Origin: a virus
Strand: one strand, 5' to 3'
Virus record (IMG/VR): IMGVR_UViG_3300032092_000123
Span: 1-34,321 of that record
DNA length: 34,321 nucleotides
The position numbers were made by a program, and so were the translations under genes. The stretch's first letter is position 1. Every line of letters begins with the position of its first letter. Positions 13,913 to 22,255 of this stretch are shown here, one piece after another. The notes beneath the pieces were generated by a model. It was not told the DNA's origin. It was given only the letters and a program-made list of their open reading frames with translations, and made no database searches.

Positions 13913-14437
13913 CTACTTTATTTTACTTTGTAAATCCTTTATCATTTGGTCCTTTGCCTCAAGTTGTTGCTTTATTAACTCGTTGTGTTTATTGTGGACG
14001 TCCTGAAATTCCGTGAGGGTTTCTTTGTGCTCCTTCCTCAATAGCTCAGTCTCTCCGCTAAAGTGTTGCATCTGTTCCTTAATCTGCCCCTTCATATTTT
14101 GCAGCCAGTACCACAAAACAGCAACGACGCCAAATTTTGATATAATTTCAAAGACCGTGTTTTCGATGCTTACCTCCGCCCCAGTGAAGAGGAAGAGACC
14201 GCTCAGGGCTAACACGTCGGGAATTAAAGATTTGTCCATTTGTTTAGGTTTGTAATCTATGAGGGGTAGGTATTTTACCCACCAAAAGTTTATATTTTTA
14301 TTGTTTTTAATTTGCTTTAAAGGTAGTACAAAATTTCCGTCGGCATCCTCCTCAGGGGTAAAAAACTTATTGAGGTTGTATTTTTCGCCCTCTAAAGCTT
14401 CTTTCTCGTCCTCAGCTAATAAACCGACCTTTGGCAT
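13913..14437 (-). CDS. UviB/BhlA-like putative holin, 174 aa
   Basis: The start MPKVGLLAEDEKEAL at 14437 overlaps the previous stop by one base (TAATG). After an acidic N-terminal 70 residues, two hydrophobic stretches follow, LIPDVLALSGLFLFTG (71-86) and FEIISKFGVVAVLWYWL (96-112), and then a long coiled coil to the C terminus (EQMQHFSGETELLRKEHKE). A membrane segment with FGVVAVLWYWL and a charged coiled tail matches UviB/BhlA-type holins. The gene is last in the head operon, before a strong terminator. Lysis timing is the likely role. Confidence 0.6.
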   Translation of the reverse strand: MPKVGLLAEDEKEALEGEKYNLNKFFTPEEDADGNFVLPLKQIKNNKNINFWWVKYLPLIDYKPKQMDKSLIPDVLALSGLFLFTGAEVSIENTVFEIISKFGVVAVLWYWLQNMKGQIKEQMQHFSGETELLRKEHKETLTEFQDVHNKHNELIKQQLEAKDQMIKDLQSKIK

Positions 14438-14670
14438 TATACTTCGTATTGAGCCAACCAAATATTTACCATTGCAGGAATATCATCATCATCCCAAGTT
14501 TCTGTATAAGGCATATCTTCAGCAATTACTCCAAATTCAGCTGTGTCTGTTGACAATACAACTAAAACAGACAATAACTTATCAATTGCTTTATCTTGTA
14601 TTGTATTAAGATTTATAAAAATTGTAGGGTTTACAATCTGTACATTAAATTGTGGGAAACTGTATGTCAT
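14437..14670 (-). CDS. Hypothetical protein, 77 aa
   Basis: The product begins MTYSFPQFNVQIVNPTIFIN and has a beta-rich first half and an acidic second half (DMPYTETWDDDDIPAMV). No family is recognised. The DNA is more AT-rich than the portal and capsid genes and belongs to a patch (14437-15283) with the DUF1566-like gene. It overlaps the holin start by one base and may assist the fibre-like proteins. Confidence 0.5.
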   Translation of the reverse strand: MTYSFPQFNVQIVNPTIFINLNTIQDKAIDKLLSVLVVLSTDTAEFGVIAEDMPYTETWDDDDIPAMVNIWLAQYEV

Positions 14671-14686
14671 TGAATTATTTTTTATG

Positions 14687-15283
14687 TTATAAAAGAATTG
14701 TTCCTGTTACTGTAAAAGTTCTGCAAACAATATATTGATTAAATTGTGAAAATCTATCAACGGATGTTATTGTTCCGTTTGAACTTGCATATTTAAAAAC
14801 TGCTGTAGCTGTTTGTCTTGTTGATGTATTTAAAGAAACTGCGCCTAAACTAAAAGGTGCATATTGTATAAAATTATTTAGATATGTATAATTTGGTAAA
14901 GACATAATTTCATTTATATTCGGTATTCTCCATCCCGAAGAAAAACCACCTATACTTAACAATAATGCGTCTGCAATATCTTGTGACCAGGTTCGTGTTG
15001 GGCTTGGTCCTCTCAATGTATTACTCCAACCTAAAACGTTATTTCCGTCAAAAGTTGACCAATCTATAATAATGGTATTTGTATAGGTTTGATTTCCAGT
15101 TGTACTTGTGAATCTGTTAGTATTACCAAAAGGATTGTTTTGTGCAAGAACTGAAAAACTTGTATTTCTTCCTGCTTCAATATCACCATCATCACCAGTT
15201 TGCTGTGATACTGTTTGCCCAGTTTTCATCAACTTTGCACTTGTTAAAAATGCCTTTGTTGCTTTGATATAATTCCCTATCAT
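14687..15283 (-). CDS. DUF1566/Lcl_C-like protein, probable virion adhesin
   Basis: Near the middle the protein has TWSQDIADALLLSIGGFSSG followed by WRIPNINEIMSLP (119-130), the hallmark of the DUF1566 (Lcl C-terminal) fold, with VCRTFTVTG near the end. In phages this domain sits on tail or fibre proteins and, like other C-type-lectin-like folds, can bind surface sugars or proteins. At 198 aa it is one domain with a short N-terminal part. It follows a fibre-like protein and precedes lysis genes, so a host-recognition role is inferred. The region is AT-rich. Confidence 0.65.
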   Translation of the reverse strand: MIGNYIKATKAFLTSAKLMKTGQTVSQQTGDDGDIEAGRNTSFSVLAQNNPFGNTNRFTSTTGNQTYTNTIIIDWSTFDGNNVLGWSNTLRGPSPTRTWSQDIADALLLSIGGFSSGWRIPNINEIMSLPNYTYLNNFIQYAPFSLGAVSLNTSTRQTATAVFKYASSNGTITSVDRFSQFNQYIVCRTFTVTGTILL

Positions 15284-15288
15284 AATTT

Positions 15289-16497
15289 TTACGCTTTTGT
15301 TATATTAAGATTTGTTACCCCTGCAAGCGATGCTGTTACCGTAATTTTACTACCTATTAAAATAGTATTTGTCAAGGTATAAGCAGCACCATCATCCAAA
15401 ATAGTAATTGTCGGAGCATTTTTAATATTTGTAGTTGTGTTTATTTTTAGGTCGTATGGAGCATAAAAATCAACCGTTAAAGCATCCATAAGCTCAACCG
15501 TATAAATAATGCCACGATTAACCCAAAGTGTGCCGTTATACTCCAAAAAATTACCATTGGCAGCACTTGTTATGCTTACATTATGCAACTCATCAAGTTC
15601 ATAACCGTTGTCAATTTTAACATAGATTTTGCCTTTTGAAGCGTGAGCATATTCTACATATCCGACACGAACCTCGTGAATCGGTGCGCTCGGTTTTACG
15701 TTTGTTATTGCTCCAAAAGTAGTTCCGCTCAAATATAAAGAATCACCATCTGCCCACGTTTCACCCTGCAAACTTCCAGATGTGTTAATATTTTCAATTG
15801 TGCCAACAGTCTGAATAAACCCCTCTTGATTGCCATTTATATTCTCAGCAACTAATCCAAGAGTTCCAGCACTATTTACGTCAGAGTCAGCCCTTGCAAG
15901 CTTTACAGAAAGTCTTTGACCCGTAGCACCCGCAACGATGCAAACTTGATAATTAGAAGCCAATAAATTGACAAGCGGTGTTGTTTTATTTACAACTCTT
16001 GCAAATTCCTGAGTTCCGATTTTCAGCTTTATTGAACCACCTGAAACCCCACCGACAAAAGTACCATAATTGGCATCAAAAGTAATTTGACCAGAAACTG
16101 GATTAACCGTACTACCTAAATTAAAAGTAATGGAGTCAGTATTTAAAAGGTCGTTATTGTTTAGGTCTATATCGTTTGCTCCTGCAGTATTGCCAGCAAT
16201 TAAGACCGTCGCTAAATCGTCACCACCCTCCCCGCTTAACTCAAAAAAAAAATCAGCCGATAAAAGCGTAATTAAGTCGTTCGCATCGCCCGTGAAAGGG
16301 ATTGCGGCTGCAGGCTCAACCTGAGTATTTTGTACCTTCTCGACAATAATACCCGCCCACTGATTAAAGCCAAATTTTACGATAATTTCGTTGTCGCCCT
16401 TAACCTCTAAAGAGTTGACGTTTATTAATACCTTTGAGACGTTGCCCGAGGTATCCGTCAAAAGTACATTGCCCGAAGTCGTTTTTATTATGTTCAT
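15289..16497 (-). CDS. Fibre-like structural protein, 402 aa
   Basis: The first 100 residues (NIIKTTSGNVLLTDTSGN, NQWAGIIVEK) are followed by repeated beta-rich motifs: GGSIKLKIGTQEFARVVN, VCIVAGATGQRLSVKLARADSD, SGSLQGETWADGDSLYLSGT, PSAPIHEVRVGYVEYA and NGYELDELHNVSI. Such beta-rich units with GLxxExI, YLS and HxVRVGY occur in phage head- or tail-fibre proteins. It is rich in Asn, Thr, Gly and Ser with few Cys. It lies between the adaptor and the DUF1566 gene, so head fibre or receptor-binding protein are both possible. Confidence 0.6.
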   Translation of the reverse strand: MNIIKTTSGNVLLTDTSGNVSKVLINVNSLEVKGDNEIIVKFGFNQWAGIIVEKVQNTQVEPAAAIPFTGDANDLITLLSADFFFELSGEGGDDLATVLIAGNTAGANDIDLNNNDLLNTDSITFNLGSTVNPVSGQITFDANYGTFVGGVSGGSIKLKIGTQEFARVVNKTTPLVNLLASNYQVCIVAGATGQRLSVKLARADSDVNSAGTLGLVAENINGNQEGFIQTVGTIENINTSGSLQGETWADGDSLYLSGTTFGAITNVKPSAPIHEVRVGYVEYAHASKGKIYVKIDNGYELDELHNVSITSAANGNFLEYNGTLWVNRGIIYTVELMDALTVDFYAPYDLKINTTTNIKNAPTITILDDGAAYTLTNTILIGSKITVTASLAGVTNLNITKA

Positions 16498-16498
16498 A

Positions 16499-17128
16499 TT
16501 AGTAAAATATTACGTTTGTTGATGTATTCTTTTTTAGTTCGCAGGCTCGACAATGGTTGCCAGTGTGCTCATAATATCCGCAATTGCATAAAGTACCACA
16601 ATGACCGCAATCATCGTCACACGGGCAATTTCTGGAGTCAAATAGGGGAAAGTCTGCTTTATTTTTGCAAAGGTAGTTTTCGAGCAAAGGTTTTAAATTG
16701 TCAATCCTTTGTATCATATTGTCTTGCAGGAATCTCACACCACCAACTCCAGTATTTTGAGCAAATTCCGAGTCGTTGGAATAAATACCCTTTGAGCTGA
16801 CTTGCATCGCTACAAAAGGAAGCACCTCGTAAAATACCGAATAAGCCGTGTATCTTAGTAAGTAAGCAGTCCAGAAAGCCTCATAAACTGGATTTGTCGG
16901 GAACTTTAAAACAATCGCCCCGACCGACGGATTGTAATTACTCTCTGCAGGATTCTGCTCTAAAATCATATCCTCGTAAAGATTGGAGCCGAGCACGGGT
17001 AATATAAAACGCTCCTCGCTATCCTTAACGTGAGGGCTAATTTGATTAAGGTCAAATCGAGCCGTTACGGGAACTGGTCTGTATACGCCCGTATTGACGA
17101 CTTCAGCGGGTTTAATTAGTGTTTGCAT
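16499..17128 (-). CDS. Head-tail adaptor (DUF6712-like) with Cys-rich tail
   Basis: The N-terminal ~150 residues follow the pattern of Bacteroidetes phage adaptors: ISPHVKDSEERFILPVLGSN, FPTNPVYEAFWTAYLLRYT and NTGVGGVRFLQDNMIQRID. They should sit under the portal. The last ~55 residues are unusual, with nine Cys at 154, 168, 170, 174, 177, 181, 183, 193 and 196 plus two His (188, 192), in CPCDDDCGHCGTLCNCGYY and HTGNHCRAC. This looks like a zinc-ribbon-like metal site added to the adaptor. The start overlaps the portal stop by 17 nt. Confidence 0.7.
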   Translation of the reverse strand: MQTLIKPAEVVNTGVYRPVPVTARFDLNQISPHVKDSEERFILPVLGSNLYEDMILEQNPAESNYNPSVGAIVLKFPTNPVYEAFWTAYLLRYTAYSVFYEVLPFVAMQVSSKGIYSNDSEFAQNTGVGGVRFLQDNMIQRIDNLKPLLENYLCKNKADFPLFDSRNCPCDDDCGHCGTLCNCGYYEHTGNHCRACELKKNTSTNVIFY

Positions 17129-18506
17129 CGTCTTCTATGTCTTGAGTTTCTGATTCTTGAAGTGGCTCAAATCCGAGCTCCTGCCTCATCTCATTAGCCG
17201 TTAAAATCTTTTCGACTGGTATATCTCCCGCAAAGCTGACGGGCATCGGCTTAGATATATCCAAAGCAATATTCAACCAATTTTCGCCCAAATATTTACC
17301 CGCATCTTGGATAATAGGATTAAGGAACTTTGTTAAAAATAACCTTTGCATCGGTCTAATTACCGTATGATAAACAATGTCGAACTCTGAGCGGATTTGC
17401 TGATTAGTTCCTAAACTTCCCGCAGTTCTCAACCCCGTGAGCGATACCGACCAACGATGAGCAGCGATTATATTTGTCTGTGCTAAGTTTTGAAGCGTCA
17501 TAAATTCGCCCTCAGAGGAAGAGTTTAAAACTTGCACGTCACTTTTATAGGTCGGGTCTCTTAATGCCTGAATAAACATTTTTGAGTTGTTCCCAGTACC
17601 CGTAAAGCAATCTTTCATTGCTCGGACCACTTGCTGAGCCTCCTCTTGATTAGCTGAGCCAAAAAGACTAATAATAGCCGAAGGAGTAAAGCCGTTCTCA
17701 AACTTTGATTGGTTATATTTCGGAATCCTATATTCAAGCTCCGCCCAGATTTTAGCACTCACCCAATCGGGAATCCCCCAATAAACCAAAGTTGGCTCAT
17801 AATTTTTCAGATGTATTATACTTTTTTCTACGTTCCCGAACTTTTCAAAGGCGGGAAATATTGGAAGGTCTGTGGCATTGGCGGGAGTTATGTCCCACGC
17901 TTCTTCAAACTCACTCGATACCCCTATATGAGTAGGGTAAATTTCGTCTTTTTTAGCCTTTCGAGGTCTGCACCAATTTATCGGCAAAGGTCTTAAATAA
18001 TATTTTCTTGTCTGACCTACCTTAATACGTTGTATCTCGACAAAAGCATTGCCAAAGCAGGCAAAGTCCTTTGCAATTTTACTCGCAACCTCCTCGATAT
18101 TTTCGCCCTCAGGCGTTACCGACGTCAGCCAAATGTCTAAGCTTTCTTTTTGGTCCTCAGTAATAGCCTCGAGTTCAGTTTTGGCAGCTTTTGCCGAGCT
18201 TAAAACAGACATAGAGCTATAAGGTACACAATAAAAGCCGTCGCCTAAAAAATAATTGACCTTTTGTTGGATAATTCCTGCAGTCGTAGGGCTATTGTTT
18301 GTAATAGCTTGTATTCGGTCTAAACGGCAAAGGTCGTACGTAGAAAAGGGGATATATTCCCAGACCGTGCGGTCCAAAATTTCTTTGGTAGGCTCCCTGA
18401 ATATATCGTCAACCTTAAAAGGGCTTAACCCGAGATTTAAGCCACCAAAAGCATAAACCTTTTTTTCGTCCTTATTTTCCGTTTTAGGCGAATTTCTCCT
18501 ATTCAT
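17112..18506 (-). CDS. Portal protein
   Basis: At 464 residues it is HK97-type in size. Features include a leader with YAFGGLNLGLSPFKVDDIFR, the segments PFSTYDLCRLDRIQAITNNS and VNYFLGDGFYCVP, an alpha/beta wing with ASKIAKDFACFGNAFVEIQR, the crown-like KFENGFTPSAIISLFGSAN, and a stem stretch AQTNIIAAHRWSVSLTGLRT followed by SEFDIVYHTVIRPMQRLF. It forms the dodecameric DNA entry ring and docks the terminase. It lies after the capsid and tube-like genes, unlike the usual portal-protease-capsid order. Its 3' end overlaps the adaptor gene. Confidence 0.88.
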   Translation of the reverse strand: MNRRNSPKTENKDEKKVYAFGGLNLGLSPFKVDDIFREPTKEILDRTVWEYIPFSTYDLCRLDRIQAITNNSPTTAGIIQQKVNYFLGDGFYCVPYSSMSVLSSAKAAKTELEAITEDQKESLDIWLTSVTPEGENIEEVASKIAKDFACFGNAFVEIQRIKVGQTRKYYLRPLPINWCRPRKAKKDEIYPTHIGVSSEFEEAWDITPANATDLPIFPAFEKFGNVEKSIIHLKNYEPTLVYWGIPDWVSAKIWAELEYRIPKYNQSKFENGFTPSAIISLFGSANQEEAQQVVRAMKDCFTGTGNNSKMFIQALRDPTYKSDVQVLNSSSEGEFMTLQNLAQTNIIAAHRWSVSLTGLRTAGSLGTNQQIRSEFDIVYHTVIRPMQRLFLTKFLNPIIQDAGKYLGENWLNIALDISKPMPVSFAGDIPVEKILTANEMRQELGFEPLQESETQDIEDDANTN

Positions 18507-18696
18507 TAGTATTAAGTTCTGTTTCTTTGCTTAAATTGTCTACAACCTTGTTTTTGGGCTTTTTACCTACGAACTCAACTCCTTTGTGTCCTGAATGGAA
18601 AAGATGTTCGAGTTGGTCCTGAGTCGCCTCATCAAGGTTGACCATAAATTTACTGCAAGTTACTAAACAGCCCTTGAATTTATCAGTTACTTTATA
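18499..18696 (-). CDS. Small head-associated protein, 65 aa
   Basis: The start MYKVTDKFKGCLVTCSKFM at 18696 is preferred to one 39 nt upstream. The protein has VNLDEATQDQLEHLFHSG, then HKGVEFVGKKPKNK, a form common in small proteins of Bacteroidetes phage structural operons. It overlaps the portal start by 8 nt. Position suggests a minor head or connector part; function not known. Confidence 0.55.
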   Translation of the reverse strand, partial: YKVTDKFKGCLVTCSKFMVNLDEATQDQLEHLFHSGHKGVEFVGKKPKNKVVDNLSKETELNTNE

Positions 18697-18768
18697 CATA
18701 AAATGAAATTTTAACAAAAAAAGGGAGAGAAACAATAAGCCCTCCCCCTCCCTTCGATATTATTAAAA

Positions 18769-19302
18769 CTATACTGGGATAACTACTGAAGCCTCCAAAG
18801 GTAGAGCCTGAACGGTGCCTCTTGAAGTTAAAGTAATTGTGCTTTGGTTTTGGTCGTTAATAGCCGTACCCGTAACCGTCTCAAAGTTAGTAAGCTGAGC
18901 AGCATAAGAAATTCCCAAGGTCGTTAATTCTTTTGGAGCACCCCACAACCAACGTGAGCCGTTGTTTTCCTCGTGGATAACCACGAACCCGCAGCAACAA
19001 TCTTGCAGCTCTTGAATTGCCTCTCTCGTCGTCAAAGCGTGGCAAGGAAAGATAGCAACTAAAGTCTGAGTGATAACCGTATTACAATTAGCACGTTCGC
19101 CAGTTTCGGTAAAGTTGGCGGTCTCCTGATAGGGTTCAAACTCATAGAATTTTGCAGCACCAACCATCGTAATAGTGTCCACCTCGCCTGCTGTGATGTT
19201 CAAAGATGCGATATCCTCCTTTGATGCGACCCAGAATTTAGCGACACCCCCTGCGCAAGAGTTAGCGCAATTTATTGTTAAACCTGATGTTAAGCAAGAC
19301 AT
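18769..19302 (-). CDS. Structural protein, possible major tail tube protein
   Basis: The 177-residue protein starts MSCLTSGLTINCANSCAGGV, with a Cys-rich head, then FWVASKEDIASLNITAG, GAAKFYEFEPYQETANFTET, VAIFPCHALTTREAIQELQD, GFVVIHEENNGSRWLWGAPK and TITLTSRGTVQALPLEA. The order of strands, ENNG turn and terminal beta strand resembles tail-tube-like proteins of flavobacterial siphophages. An alternative is a head decoration protein, since it follows the major capsid gene by 26 nt. The tube call is likely but not certain. Confidence 0.55.
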   Translation of the reverse strand: MSCLTSGLTINCANSCAGGVAKFWVASKEDIASLNITAGEVDTITMVGAAKFYEFEPYQETANFTETGERANCNTVITQTLVAIFPCHALTTREAIQELQDCCCGFVVIHEENNGSRWLWGAPKELTTLGISYAAQLTNFETVTGTAINDQNQSTITLTSRGTVQALPLEASVVIPV

Positions 19303-19328
19303 ATTTTTTGTTTTTTTAGGTTATTAAA

Positions 19329-20318
19329 TTAGTATGCAACTGTAATGAGGTCAGAATGTTTGTAGTTGAAACCTAAGAAAAACTTTGATTTAACTTTCAA
19401 TTTCTCCTCTTCCTCATCGTGCCAAGCCATCGCTTGATTCACGGGGTTAACAATATCCGTTGCTAAGACCATATTTGTGCGCTCTGTATAAAGTACAAAG
19501 TTTGCATCTTGTATACCGAGGTAACTATTAGCGTATTGCTGCCAGTCGTACATTGGCATAACTTCAATACCATTAAAGCTCAAACGCTGAGTTCCGTCAG
19601 TTAGCAAAGTTAAGTGAGCTGCTGAGCTTACACCATTATTTTGTAGGTCCTGAAGGTATTGTCTGTAAACATTAGCAGAAACCAAAAGCACTTTTTGAGC
19701 CTCAGGAACGGCAGCCAAAACATTAGAGCTATTTTCCCATACCGCTGTCAAAAGGTCGATGCCATCACCCGCAGAGAGTGGAGTACCTGAGTTTGAGTTG
19801 ATGTAAGGCACTAAGTTATTAGCAACCAGCTGAGGGATATAAACCGACCACATTCCGTCCGTCAAGTTTACCGCATCGTCCACGCTTGCTTTGTTACCAA
19901 AAAAAGCAATTTTCAACATTTGCTTTTTAAGAGCCTGCACCATACGGGTCATAAGTATTTGCATAAATACCGTGCCTTCCAAATTTGTTTGATTTGTACC
20001 CGCTTTAAGTTTTTGCTTATAAACCGTGCCTACAAACTCATCATAGCAAAGCTCCAAATTTACTTTGATTTCATCGACCTCAATACAACGCTCGAACAAT
20101 CCGAGTGCACCTCTTGGAGTCCAACCGCAGCCGTTAGCAAGTTGCATAATATCTTCCATTACACCAACGTAGCCGATTTGCTGCTTATTATTTACGAGCA
20201 CCATTGTCTCGAAAAGTGAATCTATTTCAGCGTCAAAAAATACTGGTTTAAAGAGCATTTCCTGAGCCTGAGTTCCAACGAGACCAATACGAAATTGACC
20301 TGCTTCAAAAGTTGCCAT
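19329..20318 (-). CDS. Major capsid protein
   Basis: The 329-residue product begins MATFEAGQFRIGLVGTQAQE and contains a long helix region with TVFMQILMTRMVQALKKQML (spine-helix-like), then IDLLTAVWENSSNVLAAVPE, KVLLVSANVYRQYLQDLQNN, FNGIEVMPMYDWQQYANSYLG and NFVLYTERTNMVLATDIVNP, as in HK97-like capsid proteins of Bacteroidetes phages. It has no scaffold domain of its own; that is fused to the protease upstream. A 259-residue beta-rich protein is encoded just before it. The leader is AATAAATAATAAT with no Shine-Dalgarno sequence. Confidence 0.75.
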   Translation of the reverse strand: MATFEAGQFRIGLVGTQAQEMLFKPVFFDAEIDSLFETMVLVNNKQQIGYVGVMEDIMQLANGCGWTPRGALGLFERCIEVDEIKVNLELCYDEFVGTVYKQKLKAGTNQTNLEGTVFMQILMTRMVQALKKQMLKIAFFGNKASVDDAVNLTDGMWSVYIPQLVANNLVPYINSNSGTPLSAGDGIDLLTAVWENSSNVLAAVPEAQKVLLVSANVYRQYLQDLQNNGVSSAAHLTLLTDGTQRLSFNGIEVMPMYDWQQYANSYLGIQDANFVLYTERTNMVLATDIVNPVNQAMAWHDEEEEKLKVKSKFFLGFNYKHSDLITVAY

Positions 20319-20349
20319 ATTATTATTTATTTAGATTTAAGTTAATGAA

Positions 20350-21129
20350 TTATACCGTTAGAGTCCAAGTTACTACTAAAGTAATATTTCCTCCGTTGCT
20401 TACAAAGTTAATATCTCCATTCTGAGCACCCGCTCCGAGATTGCCGTCAGCAACCGCAGACAAAGTGTATTTTCCGCCTGGGTAAATAACGCCCGCAAAT
20501 TGTGGAAGACTCGCACTAAGTACGTCAGCGACTGGAGTAGCACTTGCAACCGTCAAAACCGTTGTGCCAGTGTTATGCAATTCAACTTGGAAAGGAATAT
20601 CCGCCCCATTAGGGAAAGAGCCAAGAGCAAGAGTCGTAATCGTAACCGTACCATCAACCTCATAAAGAGCCAAAACTGGGGCTTTTGCCGTAACCGTGTC
20701 AAGGGTTAAAGCTCCCGTCGAAGCGTCAAAGCTAAACGAGTAAGAAGTCTTACAATTGCAGCTAATCAAATCGCCTTCGCCAGTTTCCATAACAACGGTC
20801 ACCGTCCACTCGTCACCAAGTAAACCCGTATTTGAAACCTCAACGTCTGGGTTAATGCCAGTACCGACTGCAGTAACAAAGTTTCCTCTTCCGTCTGTTA
20901 CACTCAATTTAATGTATTTAAAATCATATCCGCTTGTAGGGGAAGCGAGGTCAAGACCGACAACTCCCATCCCATTGTAAAGCTCAGCGACAAGCTCAAG
21001 AGCGCAATTTCCGCACTGCTCGATTCTCAAAATTTCGGCATTGGCAGGATTCGCAAGTGGGTTAAAACGACCAACGAAAAACTCCTCGCTGTTGCCCTCC
21101 TGAAAAAAGTTTTCTTTATTGAATGACAT
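20350..21129 (-). CDS. Structural protein with Ig-like C-terminal domain, 259 aa
   Basis: The N-terminal half has CGNCALELVAELYNGMGVVG, SGYDFKYIKLSVTDGRGNFV and LISCNCKTSYSFSFDASTGA. The C-terminal ~110 residues (TITTLALGSFPNGADIPFQV, HNTGTTVLTVASATPVADVL, GAQNGDINFVSNGGNITLVV) are beta-rich with GG/NG turns, like an ASPM/Ig-type domain. Such domains on head proteins act as decoration or adhesion. Directly between protease and capsid genes, it is probably a decoration or cement protein, perhaps with a small Cys metal site. Confidence 0.55.
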   Translation of the reverse strand: MSFNKENFFQEGNSEEFFVGRFNPLANPANAEILRIEQCGNCALELVAELYNGMGVVGLDLASPTSGYDFKYIKLSVTDGRGNFVTAVGTGINPDVEVSNTGLLGDEWTVTVVMETGEGDLISCNCKTSYSFSFDASTGALTLDTVTAKAPVLALYEVDGTVTITTLALGSFPNGADIPFQVELHNTGTTVLTVASATPVADVLSASLPQFAGVIYPGGKYTLSAVADGNLGAGAQNGDINFVSNGGNITLVVTWTLTV

Positions 21130-21134
21130 TGTTT

Positions 21135-21527
21135 TTAATTTTTATTTATTAAAGAATTGATAAACCTTGATGCCTCAGTAATTTGCTCAGATGTGAAACC
21201 GCTAACGGGTTTAACGCTCTCGGTCGTTTCTGTTTTGTAGCTAATTTTAGCTTGTATTTCCGCCTCCATTGCTTCGAGTTGCTTTCTTTTTTCAGATAGT
21301 CTATTTTCTAAGTCTGAAAGTTCGGAAGCCTTTGCGCTAACCTCTGGAGTCTCAGCAACCGCCTCGATAGGCTCGCTTTCCTTTGCAGGCTCTTCGACCT
21401 TTTCGCTTCCTTCCTGAGCTGTCTTTATTGGTTCGGTTGTTTCCTGCTTAACCTCTTCGGTTATCTCAGCATTGAGCCCGAGCCAAGAAGCCAAAAGCTT
21501 TAGAAAGCTCTTTTTTTCTGCTGTCAT
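21135..21527 (-). CDS. Possible nested scaffold protein from an internal start
   Basis: An ATG at 21527-21525, in frame with the protease, opens MTAEKKSFLKLLASWLGLNA at the start of the acidic coiled region (residue 209 of the fusion). An A/T-rich leader (TTTTATTAAAT) stands before it, like those of real starts in this genome. It would give a separate 130-residue scaffold, as with C/Nu3 in lambda. There is no direct proof of use. Confidence 0.45.
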   Translation of the reverse strand: MTAEKKSFLKLLASWLGLNAEITEEVKQETTEPIKTAQEGSEKVEEPAKESEPIEAVAETPEVSAKASELSDLENRLSEKRKQLEAMEAEIQAKISYKTETTESVKPVSGFTSEQITEASRFINSLINKN

Positions 21528-22151
21528 ATTTAATAAAATTTGTTTTGGAATGTTTTTAAAATTAGCCTCCGCCCTTACTTGAGCGAACGTTTCTTGGTAT
21601 ATTTTATTTTCGCTTTCGCTTTCCTCTGTTATCATATCGATTAAGCCAAAGTTCATTGCCTCGTCAGATGTTAGCCACGTTTCAGCGTCCATCATTCTTT
21701 TAATTTCTGCGTATGTATCCTCCTCGCTCCCGTTCATTAGCTTATTATTCTTTTTGACCTTAGCAACGTAAATACTTAACATATCCTCGTCAACCTTTTT
21801 GAGTAGCTCGATTGTATTTTGCATTTCGTTAGCGTTCCCAGTTACATATCCCCAAGAATTATGGAGCATAAAAAACGAGTTCTTACTCATCTGTACTTTT
21901 TTCGCAGCGAGTAAAACAATTGTCGCAGCCGATGCTACAATACCTATTCCCCTGCTAATAGTCGAACCGCTATAATTTTTGATTAGTGCCTGCATTGCCA
22001 ACCCCTCGAAAACATCCCCGCCTGAGCTACTAACATTAAGGATAATTTCCTGCCCGCCTGCATTGGTTAAAGCCGTCTGGAGCGTGTCTTTATTTTGACC
22101 GTCTTTTCCTCCTATTGTCCCGAATATATTAAACTCTAAAGCCATTTTCAT
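21135..22151 (-). CDS. ClpP-like prohead protease fused to a scaffold domain
   Basis: The start MKMALEFNIFGTIGG at 22151 is preferred (338 aa); a longer frame crosses the promoter. The ClpP/S49-like core has SSSGGDVFEGLAMQALIKN, nucleophile Ser74 in IVASAATIVLLAA, His97 in FFMLHNSWGYVTG, and Asp155 in MMDAETWLTSDEA. The last 130 residues are acidic and coiled (TEEVKQETTEPIKTAQ and SDLENRLSEKRKQLEAMEAE), a scaffold-type segment. Lambda-like phages use such fusions with an internal start. It is the first gene behind the TATCTTTG promoter and after a terminator. Confidence 0.85.
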   Translation of the reverse strand: MKMALEFNIFGTIGGKDGQNKDTLQTALTNAGGQEIILNVSSSGGDVFEGLAMQALIKNYSGSTISRGIGIVASAATIVLLAAKKVQMSKNSFFMLHNSWGYVTGNANEMQNTIELLKKVDEDMLSIYVAKVKKNNKLMNGSEEDTYAEIKRMMDAETWLTSDEAMNFGLIDMITEESESENKIYQETFAQVRAEANFKNIPKQILLNMTAEKKSFLKLLASWLGLNAEITEEVKQETTEPIKTAQEGSEKVEEPAKESEPIEAVAETPEVSAKASELSDLENRLSEKRKQLEAMEAEIQAKISYKTETTESVKPVSGFTSEQITEASRFINSLINKN

Positions 22152-22162
22152 TGTATTTAAAG

Positions 22163-22194
22163 CAAAGATATTTTTGTCCCTCCTCAAAAAAAAA
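22163..22194 (-). promoter_or_regulatory. Promoter of the head operon
   Basis: On the minus strand TATCTTTG (22170-22163) matches the Bacteroidetes -7 box TAnnTTTG, and a T-rich tract (22194-22186) ending in G lies at the -33 position. The predicted start of transcription is only a few bases from the protease ATG, so the mRNA is nearly leaderless. It lacks the palindrome of the early promoters. Confidence 0.55.
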
Positions 22195-22203
22195 CGATTA
22201 AAC

Positions 22204-22229
22204 AAAAAAAGCACCCCCGAAGGAGTGCT
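22204..22229 (-). terminator. UUCG-capped terminator between the tail/lysis and head operons
   Basis: On the minus strand AGCACTCC pairs with GGGGTGCT (8 bp with one U-G) around TTCG, followed by seven T residues. It lies 27 nt after the 146-residue gene stop and just ahead of the head promoter. Confidence 0.9.
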
Positions 22230-22255
22230 AATTGAAACAAACTATTTTAAACTAA

